A stretch of DNA of 39,081 nucleotides from an uncultured Pseudomonas sp. (GTDB lineage: Bacteria > Pseudomonadota > Gammaproteobacteria > Pseudomonadales > Pseudomonadaceae). Shown here piece after piece: positions 26,379 to 33,186 of the stretch. The position numbers and the translations under genes are program-made. Where the stretch lies: positions 1 through 39,081 of the forward strand of contig NZ_CAJYVE010000049.1 of the NCBI RefSeq assembly GCF_913777995.1, read 5' to 3'. The stretch's first letter is position 1. Every line of letters starts with the position of its first letter. The notes under the pieces are model-generated. The model worked only from the letters and a program-made list of their open reading frames with translations. It was not told the DNA's origin and made no database searches.

Positions 26379-26575
26379 GGCGGCAAGCTCATTGATCTGA
26401 GGCCACCGGATGCCCGCTGCTAAACGAACAAGGGTGGCGGCTTTGACGCGGGTTAGCAGACCGGTGAGCTTGCAAACCGGCGCACGCGAACGTGCCCCAC
26501 GCAAAGCCGCCATAGGCGATCTTGCGCATGCAAGCTTTATCAGGCTGCTAAACCCGATCGCTGATGTTCAGCGAC
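26379..26575 (-). ncRNA. Structured leader of copy 1 (candidate RNA switch)
   Basis: In transcript order: hairpin A (TCGCTGA-N3-TCAGCGA, 26558-26574), upstream arm TTTAGCAG (within 26545-26556), upstream variable segment AGCTTGCA (26529-26536), stem arm GGCGGCTTTG (26502-26511), a UUCG hairpin GCACG/CGTGC (26482-26495), hairpin C (CCGGT/ACCGG, 26461-26480) with TGCAAGCTCA in its loop, middle arm CTGCTAACCCG (26449-26459), CAAAGCCGCC (26436-26445), downstream arm GTTTAGCAG (26417-26425), and TGAGCTTGC (26383-26391) just before the start codon. The loop and the middle arm can pair either upstream or downstream. Pairings are by inspection and are supported by compensating changes in copy 2. Confidence 0.65.
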
Positions 26576-26668
26576 GAAGGCAGCCTAGTCAGGGGCATTT
26601 GCACACGCAAGGGTCGGCGATTCTCTCGGAAATTTCCTTCAAGAGATAGAGAGGCATCTTGCAATTAC
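26543..26668 (-). repeat. 126-bp block identical to 27309-27434
   Basis: Every base from the upstream TTTAGCAG arm through hairpin A, the candidate promoter and a GGAAATTTCC palindrome (26628-26637) is the same in both tandem units, offset by 766 bp. Divergence begins sharply at both edges. Recent duplication or gene conversion would explain it. Confidence 0.95.
26582..26610 (-). promoter_or_regulatory. Candidate promoter of copy 1
   Basis: On the leftward strand, TTGCGT (26610-26605) and TAGGCT (26587-26582) are 17 bases apart, a partial sigma-70 match. It would place the transcript start near 26575, immediately before hairpin A. A perfect GGAAATTTCC palindrome lies about 20 bases upstream of the -35 box as a possible operator. 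Confidence 0.35.
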
Positions 26669-26756
26669 ACCCTCGAGGGGGGCTGCAGATCGGCTTTGAG
26701 CGCAGCAAGCTTCCCGGCTGAAGACAATACTGTTTGGTTAGGCGTCATGTGGCCCG

Positions 26757-26847
26757 GTGGGAGCGGCTTTAGCCGCGAAAGCGCCAGGAAATTCACTGCA
26801 TCTGTGGTGAGCATGCGTCGCTTCTCGGCTGAAGCCGGTCCTACAGG
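26757..26847. repeat. REP/BIME inverted pair between the tandem units
   Basis: GGTGGGAGCGGCTTTAGCCG and CGGCTGAAGCCGGTCCTACA form an inverted pair around the same spacer as the unit at 16992-17083, from which it differs at only a few positions. It separates copy 1's promoter region from the end of copy 2's gene. Confidence 0.85.
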
Positions 26848-26884
26848 GCAAAGACCGGCTTGCGGCACACGCCGGTAGGTGACT

Positions 26885-27139
26885 TCAGCCGCGATCAACC
26901 ATCTGGCTGGCGGACAAAGGCCATTGGTCGAGCACCTGGTCCAGCGCCTGATGAGCCTGGGTGATCAAGTGCATACCAGCCAGGGCCAGGTGTCGCGGCG
27001 GGCCTTGCAGGTTGTCGGCGCTTTCGGCAGTGGTGGCGGTGGCGCAACGCAGTAGCTCGACGGCGTGGGCGATGCGGCATTCGAGGAGGGTCAGCAGGTC
27101 GGGTGAAACGGGTGGGTCTGGAACCAGCTTCTTGGTCAT
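26885..27139 (-). CDS. DUF3077/DUF6124-like small protein, tandem copy 2
   Basis: 84 residues starting MTKKLVPDPPVSPDLLTLLECRIAHAVELLRCATATT. It has the same layout as copy 1; most differences are in the first few residues and near the C-terminus. Its Shine-Dalgarno AGGGA is 7 bases before the ATG and lies inside an 8-bp hairpin (27148-27170) and inside the segment that can pair with the leader loop, so translation should depend on leader folding. Function unknown. Confidence 0.75.
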   Translation of the reverse strand: MTKKLVPDPPVSPDLLTLLECRIAHAVELLRCATATTAESADNLQGPPRHLALAGMHLITQAHQALDQVLDQWPLSASQMVDRG

Positions 27140-27341
27140 GACATTTTCCCTGGGTTGAGGCCACCCAGGGTTCGCTGCTAAACGAACAGGGGGTGGCGGC
27201 TTCGTCGCGGGTTAGCAGACCGGGGGAAAATGCAAAAGACCGGCGCACCCGAAGGTGCCCCGCGCGAAGCCGCCATAGGCGGTCCGTGCGTGACATTTTC
27301 CTGAGTCGGGCTGCTAAACCCGATCGCTGATGTTCAGCGAC
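27140..27341 (-). ncRNA. Structured leader of copy 2 (candidate RNA switch)
   Basis: Same plan as copy 1: hairpin A (27324-27340), upstream arm TTTAGCAG (in 27311-27322), variable GGAAAATG (27294-27301), stem arm GGCGGCTTCG (27265-27274), UUCG hairpin GCACC/GGTGC (27245-27258), CCGG-flanked loop with CATTTTCCC (27224-27232), middle arm CTGCTAACCCG (27208-27218), CGAAGCCGCC (27195-27204), downstream arm GTTTAGCAG (27175-27183) and GGGAAAATG (27142-27150) over the Shine-Dalgarno. The loop can pair 8 bp upstream or 9 bp downstream, as in copy 1 but with different sequence. The stem TTCG/CGAA replaces TTTG/CAAA of copy 1, a compensating change. Confidence 0.65.
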
Positions 27342-27434
27342 GAAGGCAGCCTAGTCAGGGGCATTTGCACACGCAAGGGTCGGCGATTCTCTCGGAAATT
27401 TCCTTCAAGAGATAGAGAGGCATCTTGCAATTAC
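27309..27434 (-). repeat. 126-bp block identical to 26543-26668
   Basis: Second copy of the promoter-and-hairpin block. It carries the same GGAAATTTCC palindrome at 27394-27403. Confidence 0.95.
27348..27376 (-). promoter_or_regulatory. Candidate promoter of copy 2
   Basis: The same TTGCGT-17-TAGGCT arrangement as in copy 1, within the identical block, with a predicted start near 27341. Confidence 0.35.
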
Positions 27435-27494
27435 GCCCTGGTCGAGGGCCGGCAGATCGGCGTTTACCCCAGGCGGCAGGGCCCTGCGGATCCT

Positions 27495-27586
27495 TGTAGG
27501 AGCGAGCTTGCTCGCGAAACGGGCCAGTAAGGTCGCCGCATCTGCTGGAGCACGAAGCAGCCTTCGCGAGCAAGCTCGCTCCCACA
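27495..27586. repeat. REP/BIME with near-perfect inverted arms
   Basis: TGTAGGAGCGAGCTTGCTCG (continuing to 27518) is inverted against the arm at 27563-27586, with one mismatch. It is of the same type as the element at 23871-23963 and lies between the end of the rep gene and the second leader's promoter. Confidence 0.85.
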
Positions 27587-27603
27587 AATGTGAACTGCGC
27601 TGG

Positions 27604-29613
27604 CTAACGCTTGAGCATCGCCCGAATATCGGCCAGGGCGTTATTGCCGCGGGCCGCCTTGACCTCGACCGGGGCTTCTTCCAGACCTTCCCAGGCCAGG
27701 TCGTCAGGGGGCAGCTCGTTGAGGAAGCGGCTGGGCGTGCAGTCGATGATCTCGCCGTACTGCTTGCGCTTGGCTGCGAAGGTAAAGGCCAGGGTCTGGC
27801 GGGCGCGGGTGATGCCCACGTAGGCCAGGCGGCGTTCTTCCTCGATGGTGTCGGCCTCGATGCTGGAGCGGTGCGGGAGGATTTCCTCTTCCATGCCCAT
27901 GATGAACACGTAGGGAAACTCCAGGCCCTTGGAGGCGTGAAGGGTCATCATCTGCACGCCTTCGGCGCCTTCTTCCTCTTCCTGCTGGCGTTCGAGCATG
28001 TCGCGCAACACCAGCTTGCCGATCGCCTCTTCGATGGTCATCTCGCCATCTTCGTCTTTTTCCAAGGTGTTCTTCAGCGCCTCGATGAGGAACCACACGT
28101 TGCTCATGCGGTAGTCGGCGGCCTTGTCGCTGGAGCTGTTCTGGCGAATCCAGTTCTCGTAGTCGATGTCCATGACCATGCTGCGCAGCGCGGCGATGGG
28201 GTCGTTCTGCGCGCATTGCTGGCGCACGCCGTCCATCCAGCGCTTGAAGCGTTGCAGGCGCTCGGTGTAACGCGAATCGAGGTGCTCGCCCAGGCCCAGT
28301 TCCTCGGTGGCCGCGTACATCGAGATCTTGCGCTCGGAAGCGTAGTTGCCGAGCTTTTCCAGGGTGGTGGAGCCGATTTCCCGACGCGGCACGTTGATCA
28401 CCCGCAAGAACGCGTTGTCGTCGTCCGGGTTCACCAGCAGGCGGAAGTAGGACATCAAGTCCTTCACTTCCTGGCGGCTGAAGAAGCTGGTGCCGCCCGA
28501 CAGTCGATACGGCACCTGGTGGTGCTGCAGCTTCAGCTCGATCAGCTTGGCCTGGTAGTTGCCCCGGTAGAGGATGGCGAAGTCGCTGTAGGGCCGGTCG
28601 GTGCGCAGGTGCAGGGTGAGGATTTCCATCGCCACCCGTTCGGCCTCGGCCTCTTCGTTGCGGCAGCGGATCACGCGGATCTCGTCGCCGTGGCCCATTT
28701 CCGACCACAGTTGCTTCTCGAAGGCATGGGGGTTGTTGGCGATCAGCACGTTGGCGCAGCGTAGGATGCGGCTGGTAGAGCGGTAGTTCTGCTCGAGCAT
28801 CACCACCTTCAGCGACGGGTAGTCTTCCTTGAGCAGCATCAGGTTTTCCGGCCGCGCCCCGCGCCAGGCGTAGATCGACTGGTCGTCGTCGCCGACCACG
28901 GTGAACTGGTTGCGTGTGCCGATGAGCATCTTCACCAGCAGGTACTGGCTGGCGTTGGTGTCCTGGTATTCGTCGACCAGCAGGTAGCGCACGCGGTTCT
29001 GCCACTTCTCCAGAATGTCGGCGTGCTCCTGGAACAGCTTGACCGGCAGCAGGATCAGGTCGTCGAAGTCCAGCGCGTTGTAGGCCTTGAGGGTGCGCTG
29101 GTAGTGGGCATAGACGATGGCGGCGGTCTGTTCCTTGGGGCCACGGGCATTGGCCAGGGCTTCTTCGGGCAGGATCAGGTCGTTCTTCCAGGCACCGATG
29201 ATGTTCTTGATCTCGTCGACGCCGTCGTCGCCGGCGTACTCCTTCTGCATGATGTCGGTCAGCAGGGACTTGATGTCGCCTTCGTCGAAGATCGAGAAGC
29301 CCGGCTTGTAGCCCAGCCGCGCATGTTCCTTGCGGATGATGTTCAGGCCCAGGTTGTGGAAGGTCGAGACCGTCAGGCCGCGCCCCTCGCCCTTGCGCAA
29401 CAGGGTACCGACCCGCTCTTTCATCTCCCGCGCGGCCTTGTTGGTGAAGGTCATGGCCACAATGTACTGGGCACGGATACCGCAGTTCTGGATGAGATGG
29501 GCGATCTTGCGCGTGATCACGCTGGTCTTGCCGGAACCGGCGCCGGCGAGCACCAGGAGCGGGCCGCCGACGTAGTTCACGGCTTCCTGCTGCCGGGGGT
29601 TGAGTCGGGACAT
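27604..29613 (-). CDS. rep: ATP-dependent DNA helicase Rep
   Basis: 669 residues, the same length as P. aeruginosa Rep. UvrD/Rep superfamily 1A 3'-5' helicase that clears proteins ahead of the replication fork. Motifs: Q-motif LNPRQQEAVNYVGGPLLVLAGAGSGKT (Walker A), TFTNKAAREM (Ia), LLVDEYQDTNASQY (II), VVGDDDQSIYAWRGA (III), EQNYRS (IV), LHASKGLEFPYVF (V) and VGITRARQTL (VI). The ATG at 29613 lacks a clear Shine-Dalgarno; a GTG four codons upstream is possible. Confidence 0.97.
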   Translation of the reverse strand: MSRLNPRQQEAVNYVGGPLLVLAGAGSGKTSVITRKIAHLIQNCGIRAQYIVAMTFTNKAAREMKERVGTLLRKGEGRGLTVSTFHNLGLNIIRKEHARLGYKPGFSIFDEGDIKSLLTDIMQKEYAGDDGVDEIKNIIGAWKNDLILPEEALANARGPKEQTAAIVYAHYQRTLKAYNALDFDDLILLPVKLFQEHADILEKWQNRVRYLLVDEYQDTNASQYLLVKMLIGTRNQFTVVGDDDQSIYAWRGARPENLMLLKEDYPSLKVVMLEQNYRSTSRILRCANVLIANNPHAFEKQLWSEMGHGDEIRVIRCRNEEAEAERVAMEILTLHLRTDRPYSDFAILYRGNYQAKLIELKLQHHQVPYRLSGGTSFFSRQEVKDLMSYFRLLVNPDDDNAFLRVINVPRREIGSTTLEKLGNYASERKISMYAATEELGLGEHLDSRYTERLQRFKRWMDGVRQQCAQNDPIAALRSMVMDIDYENWIRQNSSSDKAADYRMSNVWFLIEALKNTLEKDEDGEMTIEEAIGKLVLRDMLERQQEEEEGAEGVQMMTLHASKGLEFPYVFIMGMEEEILPHRSSIEADTIEEERRLAYVGITRARQTLAFTFAAKRKQYGEIIDCTPSRFLNELPPDDLAWEGLEEAPVEVKAARGNNALADIRAMLKR

Positions 29614-29818
29614 GGGAGAGGGCACGAGTCGTATGCGAAATGGCCGGGCATTTTAACAGGCTGGCAATTTTGTGCAGCCTTCCAGGGTTTTGATGCGCCG
29701 ACCTATCTAAATTTTTTGGTTTTGTTACATTTGCGCATGGCACGCAATTGCGTGTGCCTCATGCCTCTTTTCCGAGGCCACTTACCCCCTTGTTGTTCTT
29801 CGGAATAGGGAGTCTGCG

Positions 29819-31486
29819 TTGCCAACGCCTGTCGAGCCGATGCGGTTATTGCTGCTGGTCCAAGAACCAGCCTGGCAGGCGTTGCTGGAATCTTGTCTGT
29901 CGGCGTTGCCGGCGGGCACCAGCCTGCATGTGCTCGACCATTGGGGCAGTACCAGCCGGCTCCTGGCCTGTGAACGCAACGCCGTGCTGTTGGCCTCGCC
30001 GGGCCTGCAACCGCCGGTGGGCAGTTGCCGGGCACCGCTGGTGATGCTTCTGGATGCCGAGCCCAACGCCACGCCGGTGGGCGCCTGCGACTGGCTGGTG
30101 CGCGACAGCCTGACCCCCGACACCCTGCGCCGGTGCCTGCGCCATGTGCGCGAGCGGCGCGGGCTGGAAGACACCCTGCAGCGCCTCGCCGAGCAAGACC
30201 CGCTGACCGGCATCGCCAATCGCCAGGGCTTCCAGACCCTGCTCGCTGCCCGTCTGGCTGAGCACGCAGGTGCCGGCCTGGCGCTCGGGCATCTGGACCT
30301 GGACAATTTCCGCCGTGTCAACGATGCCCTCGGCCACCAGGCCGGCGACCGCCTGATCCTGCAGGTGGTGGCGCGCCTCAAGCAGCAACTGGGCAGCAAC
30401 GATCAGTTGGCGCGGCTGGGCGGCGACGAGTTCGCCCTGCTGCTGGACACCCGTGAAGCCCCGCAGCGGGCTGCGGAGGTGGCAGAGCGCGTAGTCGACG
30501 CCTTGTCCGAACCCTACTGGATCGACGGCGAAAGCCTGCTGCTGGGCAGCAGCCTGGGGCTGGCGCACGCCTGCCCGCAGGCCGGTGCCGACTCGCTGAT
30601 GTGGCATGCGCACATCGCCATGCGCCAGGCCAAGGGCATCCAGGGCTGTACCTGGCACCCGTTCGACGAGCGTATCAACCGCAATGCCCGCAGCCTGGCT
30701 GACCTGGAAGGCGAATTGCGCCGCGCTCTGCGCCGCGACGAGCTGGAGCTGCACTACCAGCCGCGGTTGTGCCTGCGCAGCGGGCGTATCGTCGGTCTCG
30801 AGGCCCTGGTGCGCTGGCGCCACCCGGAGCGCGGCCTGCTGCCACCCAACGAATTCGTGCCGCTGGCCGAGCAGAGCGGGCTGATCGTACCGTTGGGTTA
30901 CTGGGTGATCTTCCGTGCCCTGCGTGACATGCAGGCCATGGCCGCGCAGGGCCTGGAGCCGCTGCACATGGCGGTCAACCTGTCGTTCCGCCAGTTCCAG
31001 GACAACCAGTTGCTCGACACCCTCAGCCGGCTGATCACCGAGCAGGGCATCGACGCCCATTGGCTGGAGTTCGAACTCACCGAAACCGCCGTGATGCGCC
31101 GCAGCGACCTGGTCAGCAAGACCATGGACGCCCTGCGGGCCTTCGGTGTGCGCTTCTCGCTGGATGACTTCGGCACCGGCTTTTCGTCCTTCGTGCACCT
31201 GAACAGCCTGCCGATCGCCCTGCTGAAGATCGACCGCAGCTTCGTCGCCGACATGGAGCAGCGCGAAGAAAACCGCAAGCTGGTGCACGCCATGATCAAC
31301 CTGGCGCACAACCTGGGGCTGGAAGTGGTGGCCGAGGGTATCGAGTCGCCCGCGCAACTGGCGCTGTTGCGCGAGTTCGGTTGCGACCAGGCCCAGGGCT
31401 TCATGATTTCCCGGCCCTTGCCCATCACGCAGCTGACCCAGTACCTGCTGGCGGGCACGGCAGGGCAGATGATCGTCGGCCTGTGA
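29819..31486 (+). CDS. GGDEF-EAL cyclic-di-GMP phosphodiesterase
   Basis: 555 residues from a TTG start with GGGAG 6 bases upstream. The first ~115 residues look like a degenerate receiver-like domain. GGDEF is intact ([11 protein letters not shown], residues 201-205), and EAL is intact (GLEALVRW, 328-330) with the catalytic DDFGTG, KIDRSF and EGIES motifs, so phosphodiesterase activity is likely and cyclase activity possible. In P. aeruginosa a protein at this position (PA5295, ProE) is a c-di-GMP phosphodiesterase, as I recall. The stop abuts the stop of the convergent MATE gene with no base between. Confidence 0.9.
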   Translation: MPTPVEPMRLLLLVQEPAWQALLESCLSALPAGTSLHVLDHWGSTSRLLACERNAVLLASPGLQPPVGSCRAPLVMLLDAEPNATPVGACDWLVRDSLTPDTLRRCLRHVRERRGLEDTLQRLAEQDPLTGIANRQGFQTLLAARLAEHAGAGLALGHLDLDNFRRVNDALGHQAGDRLILQVVARLKQQLGSNDQLARLGGDEFALLLDTREAPQRAAEVAERVVDALSEPYWIDGESLLLGSSLGLAHACPQAGADSLMWHAHIAMRQAKGIQGCTWHPFDERINRNARSLADLEGELRRALRRDELELHYQPRLCLRSGRIVGLEALVRWRHPERGLLPPNEFVPLAEQSGLIVPLGYWVIFRALRDMQAMAAQGLEPLHMAVNLSFRQFQDNQLLDTLSRLITEQGIDAHWLEFELTETAVMRRSDLVSKTMDALRAFGVRFSLDDFGTGFSSFVHLNSLPIALLKIDRSFVADMEQREENRKLVHAMINLAHNLGLEVVAEGIESPAQLALLREFGCDQAQGFMISRPLPITQLTQYLLAGTAGQMIVGL

Positions 31487-32869
31487 TCAGACCTTGAGCG
31501 TGGCCGGCTCGCCCGGCTGACGCAGCAGTTTGCGCATGCGCCGCTCGAACGCCAGGGTCAGCGTCACGGCTGCGCACAGCAAGCCCAGCGCCAGCCCCCA
31601 CCACACGCCCTCGGCCCCGGCCGGAGTGCCGAAGCCCAGCAGCCACGCGGCAGGCGCGGCTACCAGCCAATAGCAGCCCAGGCCGATGAGAAAGGTGGTC
31701 TTGGCATCCTTGAGTCCGCGAATCGCGCCCATGGCGATGGTCTGGGTGCCGTCGAACAGTTCGAACCAGGCGGCGATGGCCAGCAGCTTGACCGCCAGGA
31801 CCACGGTGTCGGCAAAGGCCGGGTCGTCGAGGTCCAGGAACAGCCCGACGATGGGCCGGGGCACCAGCCAGAACAGCAGGGCGAACAACAGCATGAAGGC
31901 GCCGCCGCAGCCAATGCCCATGCGCCCGGCGGTGCGCGCCATGAGCAGGTCGTTGGCACCGTAGTGCTTGCCGATGCGCATGGTCACCGCGTAGGAGATG
32001 CCCACCGGAATCATGAACGCCATGGACACGGTCTGCAGGGCGATCTGGTGGGCGGCCAGCTGCGTGGTGCCCAGTGCGCCCATGCAGAAGGCGGCAAAGG
32101 TGAACAGCCCGACCTCCACGGCATAGGTGCCGCCGATCGGCAGGCCCAGGCGCCAGAGTTCGCCCAGGTGGCTGCGCGACAGCCGGCCGAGCTGCTGGCC
32201 GATGGGGTAAGCCTCGTAGGCGCGATGGCGGCGGATGTGCAGCGCCAGGGCCAGGGCCATGCAGTTGCTGACCACGGCGGTGACCAGCCCGATGCCCCAC
32301 AGGCCCAGATGCGGCAATCCCAGCCAGCCTTCGATCAGCGCGTAGTTGAGGACGAAGTTGGCCGCCGCGCCAGCCAGGCTGATGACCATCACCGGCATGG
32401 CGCGGCCCAGCGCACTGGTGAAGCCGCGCAGGGCCATGAAGCTGAGCAGGCCCGGCAGTGCCAGGGGCAGGGTGGTGAGGAACTGCATGGCCATGGCCAC
32501 GTTGGCTGGCTGCTGGCCGAAGTGCAGCAGCACCGGCTCGATGTTCCACAGCAACAGCGCGGCCAGTACCGCCATGCCCCAGGCCAGCCACAGCCCGGCC
32601 TGGGTCAGGCGGGTGGCGCCCTGCTGATCGTTGGCGCCAAGACGGATCGACACCAGCGTACCCACCGCGGCCATGACCCCGATGCAGAAAAACGACACGA
32701 AATTGTAGGTCGCCGCGCCCAGGCCGCCGCCGGCCAGCGCCTCGGGGCCGAGCTTGCCCATCATCACGGTGTCGGTGAACACCATCAGCATGTGCGCCAC
32801 TTGCGAGGCAATCAGCGGCGCCGCCAGACGCAGGATGATCCAGAGTTCCTTGAAGGCAGCCGATTGCAT
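31487..32869 (-). CDS. MATE family efflux transporter
   Basis: 460 residues with about 12 hydrophobic segments. The N-terminus MQSAAFKELWIILRLAAPLIASQVAHMLMVFTDTVMMGKLGPEALA is the standard MATE/NorM start, and the internal duplicate (GGTYAVEVGLFTFAAFCMGALGTTQLAAHQIALQ) follows. Such exporters expel cationic drugs and dyes using Na+ or H+. The start was chosen as the ATG that begins this segment; upstream ORF codons would add a non-conserved tail. No regulator adjoins it. Confidence 0.92.
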   Translation of the reverse strand: MQSAAFKELWIILRLAAPLIASQVAHMLMVFTDTVMMGKLGPEALAGGGLGAATYNFVSFFCIGVMAAVGTLVSIRLGANDQQGATRLTQAGLWLAWGMAVLAALLLWNIEPVLLHFGQQPANVAMAMQFLTTLPLALPGLLSFMALRGFTSALGRAMPVMVISLAGAAANFVLNYALIEGWLGLPHLGLWGIGLVTAVVSNCMALALALHIRRHRAYEAYPIGQQLGRLSRSHLGELWRLGLPIGGTYAVEVGLFTFAAFCMGALGTTQLAAHQIALQTVSMAFMIPVGISYAVTMRIGKHYGANDLLMARTAGRMGIGCGGAFMLLFALLFWLVPRPIVGLFLDLDDPAFADTVVLAVKLLAIAAWFELFDGTQTIAMGAIRGLKDAKTTFLIGLGCYWLVAAPAAWLLGFGTPAGAEGVWWGLALGLLCAAVTLTLAFERRMRKLLRQPGEPATLKV

Positions 32870-33063
32870 GGTCGTGAGGGCTCGGTGGGGAGAAACGAAG
32901 CGCCTATTCTCCTGGCTGGTGCGGCAGAAGACAAACCGATAAATCCCGCCGATCATTCAATAAGCGCCTATAACTGTCTTATCGACGCAACCCTTGCAGG
33001 GCGGTGCTGTCGAAGGCGCGCTTCGGGGGCGCGCAATCGTTTGCCAGTACCTGAGAAAAAGCC

Positions 33064-33090
33064 TCAAGTTTGTAGGGGATATGCCGACTC
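33064..33090 (+). promoter_or_regulatory. Sigma-28 (FliA) promoter of the chemoreceptor gene
   Basis: TCAAGTTT at 33064-33071 and GCCGACTC at 33083-33090 are separated by exactly 11 bases; the FliA consensus is TAAAGTTT-N11-GCCGATAA. Seven of eight and five of eight positions match. It lies about 100 bp before the start, in a 317-bp gap with no other recognisable gene. Confidence 0.6.
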
Positions 33091-33186
33091 CATTGGGGAA
33101 ATCGCGTGTAAACCTTGCTCTTTTCACTAATAACGATGCTGGCTGGCAGGCCCCATGGCGCCTGCACCAACCAGCCAGGAGTTCGT

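Noticed and set aside
26127-26513. 128-residue N-terminal extension of copy 1 (MAALRGARSR...)
   Set aside because: The extra 45 codons lie in the structured leader, and the equivalent frame in copy 2 is not in frame with its gene, so it is not coding.
26417-26556. TTTAGCAG/CTGCTAAAC repeats as integron attC sites
   Set aside because: They do not match GTTRRRY/RYYYAAC arms, there is no integrase, and the genes lie outside rather than inside the sites.
26127-27434. CRISPR or IS interpretation of the tandem repeats
   Set aside because: There are only two copies, no regular spacers, no cas genes, and no transposase; the repeats are gene-plus-leader units and REP elements.
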